Source: an uncultured Bacteroidales bacterium (lineage in GTDB: Bacteria; Bacteroidota; Bacteroidia; Bacteroidales; UBA932). From it: 64,000 bases of DNA. Below the pieces are notes generated by a model that was not told the origin of the DNA, ran no database searches, and worked only from the letters and a program-made list of their open reading frames with translations. Below are positions 52,080-60,641 of this stretch, in pieces. Position 1 is the first letter of the stretch. Every line of letters begins with the position of its first letter. The DNA lies in assembly GCA_900318015.1 (NCBI GenBank), contig ONJB01000004.1, positions 209,354 through 273,353 of the forward strand, read 5' to 3'. A program made the position numbers and the translations under genes.

Positions 52080-52684
52080 TGGCGGACTACCTCGTTGTCG
52101 GACTCGGGAACATCGGTGCCGAATACGCATCGACCCGCCACAACATGGGATTTATGATATTGGATGCCTGGGCTCAGGCATCCAATGTCGTTTTCACCGT
52201 GGAGCGCTACGGCGCGGTCGCGGAGATCTCCTTCAAGGGCCGGCACTTCACCCTGCTCAAGCCGTCCACCTACATGAACCTGAGCGGCAACGCCGTCCGG
52301 TACTGGATGCAGCGGCTGAACCTCCCGCTGGAGAACCTCATCGTCATCTCGGACGACCTCAACCTCCCGTTCGGGACGCTCCGGATGCGTCTCTCGGGCA
52401 GCGACGGCGGGCACAACGGCCTGGAGAACATCATCTGGACCCTGGAGTCCGACCAGTGGGCACGGATCCGCGTGGGTATCGGAAACGGTTTTTCCCGGGG
52501 CGGCCAGGTCGACTATGTCCTGGGCCCCCTTTCACCGGAGGAACTGGACCAAATCCCCGCCATCGCGGAAAAGATCGTGCAGGGGATCAAGGATTTCTCG
52601 ACCATCGGGCCGCAAAGGGCGATGAATTACGTCAATGCGAAGCCCAAACCGGTCGAAAAACCCGCAGAGAGCCCCGAAAATTAA
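52079..52684 (+). CDS. pth: Peptidyl-tRNA hydrolase
   Basis: Recycles peptidyl-tRNA. Catalytic and substrate residues lie in VGLGNIGAEYASTRHNMGFM (Asn and His), LKPSTYMNLSGNAV (Asn), and SDDLNLPFGTLRMRLSGSDG with GGHNGLENI (Asp). 201 residues. The rplY-pth pairing is the common bacterial arrangement. No clear terminator follows; the T-rich stretch ahead is the promoter region of the H1-like gene. Confidence 0.95.
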   Translation: MADYLVVGLGNIGAEYASTRHNMGFMILDAWAQASNVVFTVERYGAVAEISFKGRHFTLLKPSTYMNLSGNAVRYWMQRLNLPLENLIVISDDLNLPFGTLRMRLSGSDGGHNGLENIIWTLESDQWARIRVGIGNGFSRGGQVDYVLGPLSPEELDQIPAIAEKIVQGIKDFSTIGPQRAMNYVNAKPKPVEKPAESPEN

Positions 52685-52727
52685 CTTTTTTTGAGTTTTT
52701 TTCTTGGATTTTTCGGGTTTTTATTCT

Positions 52728-52735
52728 TATCTTGC
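52728..52735 (+). promoter_or_regulatory. -7 box (TATCTTGC) of the histone H1-like gene
   Basis: Match to TAnnTTTG with one mismatch, 49 nt before the ATG. CTTG (52703-52706) 21 nt upstream is a possible -33 element. The whole region is T-rich (52683-52727). Confidence 0.55.
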
Positions 52736-52784
52736 ACAAAGTTTTGATAATAAACGTTTAACGATTTAAATAAAACCTATCATC

Positions 52785-52958
52785 ATGAAAGAGCTTGTTG
52801 AAAAGATCAATGCCGAATTCGCCGAATTCGCCAAGAACGCCGAAGCGCAGGTTGTGAAGGGTAACAAGGCTGCCGGCGCCCGTGCCCGCAAGGCCGCCCT
52901 CGACCTCATGAAGGACCTGAAGGATTTCCGCAAGGCTTCCGTCGAGGCTGCGAAATAA
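52785..52958 (+). CDS. Histone H1-like (Hc1-type) DNA-binding protein, 57 aa
   Basis: MKELVEKINAEFAEFAKNAE opens a short, amphipathic, Lys/Ala-rich helix pair continuing AGARARKAALDLMKDLKDFR. This matches the small Hc1-like histone proteins widespread in Bacteroidota. No signal peptide. It is too short for usual length cut-offs but has its own promoter region and a strong terminator (52978-53010). Expected role: nucleoid binding. Confidence 0.88.
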   Translation: MKELVEKINAEFAEFAKNAEAQVVKGNKAAGARARKAALDLMKDLKDFRKASVEAAK

Positions 52959-52977
52959 TCGGAATTCGCACCGCTTG

Positions 52978-53010
52978 ACCGGCTGTCCTGGACAGTCGGT
53001 TATTTTTTTT
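52978..53010 (+). terminator. Terminator of the histone H1-like gene
   Basis: ACCGGCTGTC-CTG-GACAGTCGGT, a 10-bp stem with one G-T pair, followed by TATTTTTTTT, 19 nt after the stop codon. Confidence 0.9.
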
Positions 53011-53171
53011 CATTTTTTTTGATTTTTCTGCAACGAAACGCTCTGTCACTGCATCTTTAGTACAGGTTTAGGTTTTAGTACACGTCAAAGAATCGGTTCT
53101 CACTTCAGTGAGGCCGGTTTTTTGCATATAGGCTTGCGAATGCGCGAAAAAATGCCGTCATTTGTATAAGT
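53011..53171 (+). other. Intergenic stretch with a second terminator-like hairpin; no ORF
   Basis: About 160 bp without a coding frame I can support. At 53094-53123 CTCAC pairs with GTGAG around TTCA, extended by CGG/CCG, followed by T6. This hairpin stands about 80 nt after the previous terminator and has no gene of its own, so a short RNA could end here. I see no TAnnTTTG box upstream. The M6 gene begins at 53172 with no convincing -7 box. Confidence 0.4.
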
Positions 53172-55388
53172 ATGAGACCGAAACCGACCTGTCTGCGACG
53201 CCTGTCGCTGATACTCTATATCTGCTTCTGCCTGGCGCCGGCCCTCCTGGCCGCGCCCGCCCGGAAGGGGCTGCTGAACCTCCGGCAGCCGGACGGGACG
53301 GTCGTCCAAGCCTACCTGACCGGCGACGAAAACGGCCATCTGGTCCTGACCCCCGACGGCTGCGCCCTCGTCCAGGACGCGGAAGGATGGTGGTGCTATG
53401 CCCGCTATGACTTTTACGGCCACCGGCTCAACACCGGCGAGCATGCAGGCGACCCGGACACGCCCGGCGAGGTCATCGCCGCCAGCCGGAACATTCCCTA
53501 CCAGCTGATCCGCCAGCGGCGGAACGCCCGCATCCGGCGGGCGGTGCCGCTCCGGCAGAAGGAGCTTGCCCGCACCCGCTCCGGGGAGAACGGTGGCGTC
53601 CGTCACGGCCTCATCATCCTGGCCCAGTTCCAGGACCTCGAATTCATCCACTCCCGGACCGATTTCGAGAATCTCATCAACGGCACCGGCCCCGAAACGG
53701 CCCTTTCCTATTTCAGGGACCAGTGGAAAGACAGCTACACCTTCCGGTTCGACATCACCGAGCCGGTCACCCTTCCCCATGACCATGCCTATTACGGCGC
53801 CAACAACGAGGACGGCGAGGACGAAAAGGCGGCCGAGATGATCATCGACGCCTGCGCCGCCCTCGGCCCCGAGATCGATTTCTCCGCCTACGACAACGAC
53901 GGTGACGGAGAGGTGGACAATGTCTTCGTCTTCTACGCGGGGCCGAACGAATCGGAAGGCGCCGGCGACAACTTTGTCTGGCCCCATATGTGGTACGCCC
54001 AGTCCGGCGCCGGCATCACGTACCGCCGGGACGGGGTCCTCGTGGACAACTACGCCTGCACCTCGGAACTCCGGCTGGACAGCAACCGATCCACCTACAC
54101 CACCCTCGCCACCATCGGCACTTTCTGCCATGAATACACCCATACCTTCGGCATCCCCGACCTGTACGACACCGACAGCGAGGACAGCGGCGGCTATTCG
54201 GAGGCGATGTGGAACTGCATCGACCTGATGGATGCCGGCAACCACAACGACGAAGGCAAGACCCCGCCCAATTACAGCGCCGTGGAGCGCTGGTTCTTCG
54301 AAATGAGCGAAGGAAAGCCGCTGACCGAAGGCACCCACACCCTCCGTCCGGTCCACAAAAACGGCGACTATTACTTCATGGAGACGGACGACGACAGCGA
54401 GATCTTCCTTTTCGAGTGCCGGAAGGCCGAGGGCTGGGACGCCCACATCGGCGGCAGCGGCCTCCTGATCTACCACCTCGACTGGTCCATGCGCCCGGCC
54501 GGCGAATCCACGTCCGCCGGAAAGGTCGTCAAGGCCTGGGACCGGTGGGACATGAACGAAGCCAACGCACGGCCCGACCACCAGTGCATCGACCTCATCG
54601 AACCCGACCCGGAAGCCCGGCAGCGTTACCAGACCGCCGTCAAGAACCGGAATTACGCGGCCATTTACGCCCTGGCCTCCCATGCCTTCTGGCCCTTCGA
54701 GGATATTTCCGTGTACACCTGCGATACGGATCCGTCCTTCACCTTCTGGAGCGACGCCGCATCGCCCCTGGGCCTCACGGACATCAGGAGAAACGCCGAC
54801 GGAAGCGTCACTTTCACCGTATTCAACGCCCAGGAGGACAAGGCCCCTGCCGTGAAAATCGACAATCAAGTCGTCTTCCAGGACGCCTCCATCATCCAAT
54901 GGAGCAGCCTGGACCCTTCCTTTACCGGGAACAGCGTGATCCGCTATGGCCTGGCCGATGCCGCCCAGCTGACCGAGGTCGAAGTCCGTCCCTATGAAAC
55001 CGGGAAATACGCCTTTGTCCTCGAGGGGCTCACCCCATCGACGGCCTACAAGGTCCAACTGCTGTGCCGGAAGGGGAACATCCCCGGACCGGTCAACGGC
55101 AATGCGTCCTTCACCACCAAATCCGACCGGAAGGCGGGCAGCTATCCCTACATCTATCTGAAGGACGTCAACCGCGGCACAGGCGGCTCCTTCGCTCCGG
55201 ACGCTCCCCTCGCCCTGCGGGTGTACAATGCCGCGGACGCGGTCAGGATCGTCTGGTATTTCGACGGCAAGCCCATCGCCCCGGGGGCTGACGGCTATTA
55301 CCACCTTACCCGCTCCGGCGTACTGAAAGCGGTCGTCACCTATCCGGACAGCACCGATATCCTCACCAAGAAAATCGTCGTGAAATGA
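53172..55388 (+). CDS. M6-family metalloprotease (immune inhibitor A-like) with fibronectin-like C-terminal domain
   Basis: 738 residues with a signal peptide (SLILYICFCLAPALLAAPA). After an N-terminal propeptide-like region (about 25-150), the catalytic domain contains RHGLIILAQFQDLEFIHSRT and the zinc motif FCHEYTHTFGIPDLYDTD (His about residue 320 and 324, then a third ligand), characteristic of M6. A calcium-like YDNDGDGEVDNVFVF lies before it. Around residues 560-650 a fibronectin type III-like domain (IQWSSLDPSFTGNSVIRYGL) follows, then a beta-rich end. Its stop overlaps the next lipoprotein gene by 4 nt. Confidence 0.92.
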   Translation: MRPKPTCLRRLSLILYICFCLAPALLAAPARKGLLNLRQPDGTVVQAYLTGDENGHLVLTPDGCALVQDAEGWWCYARYDFYGHRLNTGEHAGDPDTPGEVIAASRNIPYQLIRQRRNARIRRAVPLRQKELARTRSGENGGVRHGLIILAQFQDLEFIHSRTDFENLINGTGPETALSYFRDQWKDSYTFRFDITEPVTLPHDHAYYGANNEDGEDEKAAEMIIDACAALGPEIDFSAYDNDGDGEVDNVFVFYAGPNESEGAGDNFVWPHMWYAQSGAGITYRRDGVLVDNYACTSELRLDSNRSTYTTLATIGTFCHEYTHTFGIPDLYDTDSEDSGGYSEAMWNCIDLMDAGNHNDEGKTPPNYSAVERWFFEMSEGKPLTEGTHTLRPVHKNGDYYFMETDDDSEIFLFECRKAEGWDAHIGGSGLLIYHLDWSMRPAGESTSAGKVVKAWDRWDMNEANARPDHQCIDLIEPDPEARQRYQTAVKNRNYAAIYALASHAFWPFEDISVYTCDTDPSFTFWSDAASPLGLTDIRRNADGSVTFTVFNAQEDKAPAVKIDNQVVFQDASIIQWSSLDPSFTGNSVIRYGLADAAQLTEVEVRPYETGKYAFVLEGLTPSTAYKVQLLCRKGNIPGPVNGNASFTTKSDRKAGSYPYIYLKDVNRGTGGSFAPDAPLALRVYNAADAVRIVWYFDGKPIAPGADGYYHLTRSGVLKAVVTYPDSTDILTKKIVVK

Positions 55389-55795
55389 GAAAGTATCTCT
55401 ATATCATCTTCCTCGCGGTCCTCGCCTGTACCGGTTGCAAGGAAAAGGTGGAGATGGACCTGGACATGTACAACAGCGAGCAGGTCAGCCTCATGGTCAA
55501 GGGGAAGAAGGTCTTCACCTTCGACGAAGGGAACGGCCAGCTGGGCTTCAACCGGACGCTCCGCCAGTTCCGCACGGGCAACGACGACATGACGAGCTTC
55601 TTCGTCCTCACCTGCAGCGAGCTCCCGCGGGAGGAAGGCCAGGAAATCCGGGCCGACATCCAGTGGACCTCCGGCAGTTCCGTGAAAACCACCTCCGGCG
55701 TCACCCTCAAGGTGGAGAAATACGACGGCACCGGCCTTGTCTGGCTGTGGAATGCCACGGACAAGACCGGTGCGATCGTGAAAATCCTGAATTAG
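55385..55795 (+). CDS. Small lipoprotein of unknown function
   Basis: 136 residues. Lipoprotein signal MRKYLYIIFLAVLACTGC (Cys about residue 18), then a beta-rich domain (VSLMVKGKKVFTFDEGNGQL, LVWLWNATDKTGAIVKILN). No family recognised. It is coupled to the M6 protease gene by a 4-nt ATGA overlap, so it may be a partner or inhibitor of that protease, which is inference only. Its stop overlaps tpiA's stop by 3-4 nt, tail to tail. Confidence 0.75.
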   Translation: MRKYLYIIFLAVLACTGCKEKVEMDLDMYNSEQVSLMVKGKKVFTFDEGNGQLGFNRTLRQFRTGNDDMTSFFVLTCSELPREEGQEIRADIQWTSGSSVKTTSGVTLKVEKYDGTGLVWLWNATDKTGAIVKILN

Positions 55796-56547
55796 AACGA
55801 CGTGGCGATGCCGATGAAGTCGTCGGCCTTCAGCGCGGCGCCTCCGATGAGGCCGCCGTCGATGTCCTTTTCAGCAAAGAGTTCCTTCGCGTTGGAAGGC
55901 TTGCAGGAGCCACCGTACAGGATGGTCATGTCGTCGGCGGCTTCCGGACCGAACTTCTCGGCGATGACGGTGCGGATGCAGGCGTGGATCTCCTCGGCCT
56001 GCGCGGCGGTCGCGGTCTTGCCGGTGCCGATGGCCCAGACGGGCTCGTAGGCGATCACGACATTCTTCAGGTCCTCGGCGGTGAAGTTGTACAGGACGGC
56101 CTTCGTCTGCTCGGTGACGACCTCGAAGTGACGGCGGGCCTCGCGCTCGTCGAGGTTCTCACCCACGCAGAGGATGACCTTCAGGCCGGCCTCGAGGGCG
56201 AGCTTCGTCTTGACGACGAGCTTCTCGTCGGTCTCTCCGTAGTACTGGCGGCGCTCGGAGTGGCCGAGGATGGTGTACTTGCAGCCCAGGGAGGTGAGCA
56301 TGTTCACGGCGACTTCGCCGGTGTAGGCGCCCTTCTCATGGTCCGCGCAGTTCTGGGCGGAGAGGGCGACCTTGGAGCCCTTCAGGACGTCGGCGACAGG
56401 GGCGAGGTGCGTGAACGGCGGGGCCACGACGAGTTCAACGTTGGCGGGAAGGTCCTTGGCCTTCTCCACGACTGCCTTGGCGAGTTCGACGCCTTCAGGA
56501 ACGGTGGTGTTCATCTTCCAGTTTCCTGCAACAATGTACTTTCTCAT
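55792..56547 (-). CDS. tpiA: Triosephosphate isomerase
   Basis: Interconverts dihydroxyacetone-phosphate and glyceraldehyde-3-phosphate. Active-site segments are VAGNWKMNTT (Asn, Lys), ILGHSERRQYYGE (His), VVIAYEPVWAIGTGKTAT (Glu) and YGGSCKPSN plus GGLIGGAAL (phosphate loop). 251 residues. Convergent with the small lipoprotein gene, sharing the tetranucleotide TTAG as overlapping stops. -7 box at 56579-56586. Confidence 0.97.
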   Translation of the reverse strand: MRKYIVAGNWKMNTTVPEGVELAKAVVEKAKDLPANVELVVAPPFTHLAPVADVLKGSKVALSAQNCADHEKGAYTGEVAVNMLTSLGCKYTILGHSERRQYYGETDEKLVVKTKLALEAGLKVILCVGENLDEREARRHFEVVTEQTKAVLYNFTAEDLKNVVIAYEPVWAIGTGKTATAAQAEEIHACIRTVIAEKFGPEAADDMTILYGGSCKPSNAKELFAEKDIDGGLIGGAALKADDFIGIATSF

Positions 56548-56578
56548 GTTATGTGTGTATTAAGATGTTTCCAATCTG

Positions 56579-56586
56579 CAAATTTA
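56579..56586 (-). promoter_or_regulatory. -7 box (TAAATTTG) of tpiA
   Basis: Exact match on the minus strand, 31 nt before the ATG at 56547. Confidence 0.7.
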
Positions 56587-56619
56587 CGCAATCCCCGGGA
56601 AAAACACAACGGCCGGAGG

Positions 56620-56651
56620 TTTGGATTATTCATCCAACCGTCCTAACTTTG
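56620..56651 (+). promoter_or_regulatory. Promoter of asnA
   Basis: TTTG (56620-56623), a 20-nt spacer and TAACTTTG (56644-56651) form a full consensus match, 22 nt before the ATG. Confidence 0.85.
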
Positions 56652-56673
56652 CAGGATTAACGAACGAAAGCAA

Positions 56674-57711
56674 ATGTCACTCTACCTTCCCCCGAAATAC
56701 CGGAACCTCCTCGGCGGCGTCGAGCAGACCGAAAAGGCCATCAAGGCCGTGAAAGACATGTTCCAGGACAACCTCTCCGCCCAGCTCGCGCTCCTGCGCG
56801 TCACGGCGCCGATGACGGTCCTGTCCGGAACCGGTATCAACGACGACCTGAACGGCGTCGAACGCCCCGTCCGCTTCCCGGTCCGCAGCCTGGACGAGCA
56901 GCAGGCCGAGGTCGTGCATTCCCTCGCGAAGTGGAAGCGCCTGAAGCTCGCGGAGCTGGGTATCACCCCGGGCCGCGGCATCTACACCGACATGAACGCC
57001 CTCCGTCCCGACGAGGACCTGGACAACCTCCACTCCATCTATGTGGACCAGTGGGACTGGGAGAAGGTCATCCGGGAAGAGGACCGCAACCTGGATTTCC
57101 TTAAGCGCACCGTCCGCCGCATCTACGAGGCGGTCAAGGTGACGGAGAACAAGCTGTACGTGGAATTCCCCCAGCTGGTCCCCGCCCTGCCCGACGAGAT
57201 CTGTTTCATCCATGCAGAAGAGCTCCTGCAGCGGTACCCGAGCCTTTCGCCGAAGGAGCGCGAAAACGCCATCGTGCGCGAGCACAAGGCCGTTTTCATC
57301 ATCGGCATCGGCGGGAAGCTGTCCGACGGGAGCATCCATGACGGCCGCGCCGCGGACTACGACGACTGGAGCACCCCGAACAGCGACGGCTTCGCCGGCC
57401 TGAACGGCGACATCCTCCTGTGGAACCCCGTCCTGGAGAGCGCTTTCGAGATCTCCTCCATGGGCATCCGGGTCAATCCCGAGGCCATGCGCCGGCAGCT
57501 GCAGGAACGCGGGCAGGAGTGGAAGGCGGACCTCTATTTCCACCGCCGGCTCATCGCGGGCGAACTCCCGCAGACCATCGGCGGCGGTATCGGCCAGTCC
57601 CGCCTGTGCATGTACCTCCTCCGGAAGGCCCACATCGGCGAGATCCAGTCCTCCATCTGGCCGGAGGCGATGCGGGAGGCATGCCACCGCGCGGGGATCG
57701 AACTCGCCTAG
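56674..57711 (+). CDS. asnA: Aspartate-ammonia ligase (asparagine synthetase A)
   Basis: Makes asparagine from aspartate and free ammonia with ATP. 345 residues matching the class II synthetase-like AsnA fold: LTVLSGTGINDDLNGVERPV, AKWKRLKLAELGITPGRGIY, MNALRPDEDLDNLHS, YVDQWDWEK and, late, IGGGIGQSRLCMYLLRKAHI with GEIQSSIWP. The ammonia-only enzyme (not the glutamine-using AsnB). A hairpin terminator lies directly after the stop. Confidence 0.96.
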   Translation: MSLYLPPKYRNLLGGVEQTEKAIKAVKDMFQDNLSAQLALLRVTAPMTVLSGTGINDDLNGVERPVRFPVRSLDEQQAEVVHSLAKWKRLKLAELGITPGRGIYTDMNALRPDEDLDNLHSIYVDQWDWEKVIREEDRNLDFLKRTVRRIYEAVKVTENKLYVEFPQLVPALPDEICFIHAEELLQRYPSLSPKERENAIVREHKAVFIIGIGGKLSDGSIHDGRAADYDDWSTPNSDGFAGLNGDILLWNPVLESAFEISSMGIRVNPEAMRRQLQERGQEWKADLYFHRRLIAGELPQTIGGGIGQSRLCMYLLRKAHIGEIQSSIWPEAMREACHRAGIELA

Positions 57712-57739
57712 CTTCTCCTTTGGAGAAGGGCGGTTTTTT
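57712..57739 (+). terminator. Terminator of asnA, overlapping the tyrS -33 element
   Basis: CTTCTCC-TTT-GGAGAAG (57712-57728) is a perfect 7-bp stem; a GGCGG then T6 run follows. Its loop and following G supply the TTTG -33 of the tyrS promoter. Confidence 0.75.
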
Positions 57740-57750
57740 CCCTATCTTTG
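57719..57750 (+). promoter_or_regulatory. Promoter of tyrS
   Basis: TTTG (57719-57722), a 20-nt spacer and TATCTTTG (57743-57750), a full consensus match, 28 nt before the ATG. Confidence 0.85.
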
Positions 57751-57778
57751 TCAGATATAAGAAAGATCAGATACATCG

Positions 57779-59068
57779 ATGAAGAATTTTGTTGAAGAAC
57801 TCACTTGGAGAGGCATGATCCAGGACATCATGCCGGGTACGGAAGAGAAACTGATGGAAGGTCCCCAGGCGGCCTACGTGGGCATCGACCCGACGGCCGA
57901 CTCCCTGCATATCGGGCATCTCGTGAGCGTGATGATCCTGAAGCATTTCCAGCGCTGCGGACACAAGCCCTTCGCCCTCGTGGGCGGGGCCACCGGCATG
58001 ATCGGCGACCCGTCCATGAAGTCGGCCGAGCGCAACCTCCTGGACGAGGAGACCCTCAACCATAACGTCGCCTGCCTGAAGAAGCAGCTCGCCCGTTTCC
58101 TGGACTTCGACTCCGACGCCCCCAACAAGGCCGAACTCGTGAACAACTACGACTGGATGAAGGACTATACCTTCATCAATTTCATCCGCGACATCGGCAA
58201 GCATATCACCGTGAACTACATGATGGCGAAGGATTCCGTGAAGAAGCGCCTCCAGCGCGACTCTTCCGAAGGCATGTCCTTCACCGAGTTCAGCTACCAA
58301 CTCATGCAGGGCTACGACTTCTACTGGCTGTGGAAGAACCGCGGCTGCATCCTGCAGCTGGGCGGCTCCGACCAGTGGGGCAACATCACCACCGGCACCG
58401 AGCTCATCCGCCGCATCGACGGCGGCGAGGCCTTCGCCCTCACCTGCCCCCTCATCCGCAAGGCTGACGGCACCAAGTTCGGCAAGACCGAGAAGGGCAA
58501 CATCTGGCTGGACGCGGAGCGCACCTCCCCGTACGAGTTCTACCAGTTCTGGCTGAACGTCGCCGACGACGACGCCGAGCGCTACATCAAGATCTTCACG
58601 ATGCTGGACCGCGAGACCATCGAGTCCCTCATCGCGGAGCACCGGGAGGATCCCGGCCAGCGCAAGCTGCAGAAGGTCCTCGCGAAGGAAGTGACCATCA
58701 TGGTCCATGGCCAGGAAGCCTACGACAACGCCATCGCCGCCAGCCAGCTGCTGTTCGGCAACGTCTCCGCCGAGGTGTTCCGGTCCATGGACGAGCGCAC
58801 CGTCCGCGAAGTCTTCGCCAACGTCCCCTCCTTCGAGGTGAAGGCCGGCGAGTTCCCCTGCAACGTGCTCGACCTCCTCGCCGTCAAGACCGCTGTATTC
58901 CCGTCCAAGGGCGAAGCCCGGAAGATGGTCCAGGGCGGCGGCGTCTCCCTGAACAAGGGCAAGGTGGGCGACATCAACTATGAGGTCACCGCCGACGACG
59001 TCATCAACGGCCACTACATCCTGGCCCAGAAGGGCAAGAAGAACTATTTCATCATCAACGTGATCTAA
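57779..59068 (+). CDS. tyrS: Tyrosyl-tRNA synthetase
   Basis: 429 residues. Class I signature [20 protein letters not shown] (HIGH) and the KMSKS-type loop KFGKTEKGN, with tyrosine-binding [20 protein letters not shown] and [12 protein letters not shown]. The C-terminal S4-like RNA-binding domain ([20 protein letters not shown]) is present. Its stop overlaps the rbfA start by 1 nt. Confidence 0.97.
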   Translation: MKNFVEELTWRGMIQDIMPGTEEKLMEGPQAAYVGIDPTADSLHIGHLVSVMILKHFQRCGHKPFALVGGATGMIGDPSMKSAERNLLDEETLNHNVACLKKQLARFLDFDSDAPNKAELVNNYDWMKDYTFINFIRDIGKHITVNYMMAKDSVKKRLQRDSSEGMSFTEFSYQLMQGYDFYWLWKNRGCILQLGGSDQWGNITTGTELIRRIDGGEAFALTCPLIRKADGTKFGKTEKGNIWLDAERTSPYEFYQFWLNVADDDAERYIKIFTMLDRETIESLIAEHREDPGQRKLQKVLAKEVTIMVHGQEAYDNAIAASQLLFGNVSAEVFRSMDERTVREVFANVPSFEVKAGEFPCNVLDLLAVKTAVFPSKGEARKMVQGGGVSLNKGKVGDINYEVTADDVINGHYILAQKGKKNYFIINVI

Positions 59069-59415
59069 TGGAAAAGCCGGCAACCACCAGACAGTTGAAA
59101 GTGGCGCGGGAGATCCAGAAGGACCTCGCGGAGATCATCCGGGCCAAGGGGATGGCCGCCTTCGGCGGCGCCCTGGTCACGGTGAGCGAGGTCCGCGTGA
59201 GCCCCGACCTTTCGGTCGCGAAGGTCTATGTGAGCATCTTCCCGTCCGACAGGCAGGAAGCCGTCATGGCGCTCCTGGAAGAGAACAACAAGGCCCTCCG
59301 CGGCGAACTCGGCCATGTGGTGGGCAAGCAGCTCCGCATCGTGCCGGAACTCGTGTTCTACCTGGACACGAGCCTGGACTATGCGGCGCATATCGAGGAA
59401 CTGCTGAAGAAATAG
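59068..59415 (+). CDS. rbfA: Ribosome-binding factor A
   Basis: 115 residues; helps mature the 5' end of 16S rRNA in 30S particles. KH-like fold with RQLKVAREIQKDLAEIIRAK, VTVSEVRVSPDLSVAKVYVS and PELVFYLDTSLDYAAHIEEL. It is followed after 1 nt by the permease gene. Confidence 0.93.
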   Translation: MEKPATTRQLKVAREIQKDLAEIIRAKGMAAFGGALVTVSEVRVSPDLSVAKVYVSIFPSDRQEAVMALLEENNKALRGELGHVVGKQLRIVPELVFYLDTSLDYAAHIEELLKK

Positions 59416-59416
59416 C

Positions 59417-60637
59417 ATGAGTAACCTGCCGTTACGATTCGCCCTGCGCTACCTGTTCGCCCGGAAGTCACACAATGTGATCAACATCATCTCGGGCATC
59501 AGCGTCGCGGGCATGGCCATCGGGACGGCGGCGCTCATCATCATCCTGTCGGTGTTCAACGGGTTCAACAAACTCGTGTCCGACAGCCTCGGGGACGCCC
59601 AGCCCGACCTCGTCGTGAAACCGGCGGCCGGGAAAGCCTTTGTCCCGGACAGTACGGCCTTCGCCTGGTTGTACGACCATGAACTGGTCTACAACATGTC
59701 CAGCGTCATCGAGGAGCAGGCCTTCATCGCCTTCGACGGCAAGCAGAGCCTCGCCCGCGTCAAGGGCGTGGACAGCGTTTTCGAGGAGGAAAGCCCCCTG
59801 CAGAACCACATCACCGACGGCATCTTCTCCCTGCACCGGGGGACGCTGCCGCGGGCCGTCGTGGGCAGTTCCCTCGCCTGGTCGATGGACATCAACCCCC
59901 GGTTCATCGCTCCCCTCGAGATCTATTACCCGGACCGGGAAGGATCCATCTCCCTGTCCAATCCCGCCGCCTCGCTCCGGAGCACGAAGGTGACCGTGGC
60001 CGGCCTCTTCGCCATCAATGCGGAGCTGGACGCCGACCTGGTCATCGTCCCCATCGAAACGATGCGGGAGCTCCTGGACTATGACGAAGAGGTGTCGGCC
60101 GTGGAGATCCGCGTGCAGCAAGGGACGACGGACAAGGCCTTGAACGGGCTGGCCGCCGAACTCTCGGAGCGCCTGGGACCGGATTACGAGGTCCTGGACC
60201 GCTATCGCCAGAACGAGGCCCTGTACAAGATGATGCGCTACGAGAAGCTGGCCATCTACATGATCCTGATCTTCATCGTCATCATCATCGCCTTCAACAT
60301 CTACAGTTCCCTGACGATGCTCATCATCGAGAAGAAGGACGACATCGGCACGCTCCGCAGCCTCGGCGCCCCGGAGCCGATGACCCGGCGGATCTTCCTC
60401 CTGGAAGGCTGGCTGATCTCCCTGCTGGGCCTCGTGATCGGCCTCGTCCTCGGCATCGCCTTCGTCCTCCTGCAGCAGAAGTACGGGCTCATCCGGATGC
60501 CCGGCAGCTACATCATCAGCGCCTATCCCGTCATCCTGAAGGCGTCGGACATCGTCTGGACGGTCGTCGGCGTCGCCCTGGTGGGTTACCTGATCGCCCT
60601 CCTCCCCTCTTTGACCAAAACAACTGATAATCAATAG
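59417..60637 (+). CDS. LolC/E-type ABC transporter permease (FtsX domain)
   Basis: 406 residues. N-terminal cytoplasmic and first helix (FALRYLFARKSHNVINIISG, then AGMAIGTAALIIILSVFNGF) is the typical LolC/LolE start. A periplasmic MacB-type domain (about 50-250) and three C-terminal helices of an FtsX domain (about 270-400) follow. It probably extracts lipoproteins from the inner membrane. No ATPase gene lies nearby, so the partner LolD is elsewhere. A 4-nt gap precedes the aminopeptidase C gene. Confidence 0.9.
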   Translation: MSNLPLRFALRYLFARKSHNVINIISGISVAGMAIGTAALIIILSVFNGFNKLVSDSLGDAQPDLVVKPAAGKAFVPDSTAFAWLYDHELVYNMSSVIEEQAFIAFDGKQSLARVKGVDSVFEEESPLQNHITDGIFSLHRGTLPRAVVGSSLAWSMDINPRFIAPLEIYYPDREGSISLSNPAASLRSTKVTVAGLFAINAELDADLVIVPIETMRELLDYDEEVSAVEIRVQQGTTDKALNGLAAELSERLGPDYEVLDRYRQNEALYKMMRYEKLAIYMILIFIVIIIAFNIYSSLTMLIIEKKDDIGTLRSLGAPEPMTRRIFLLEGWLISLLGLVIGLVLGIAFVLLQQKYGLIRMPGSYIISAYPVILKASDIVWTVVGVALVGYLIALLPSLTKTTDNQ

Positions 60638-60641
60638 AATC

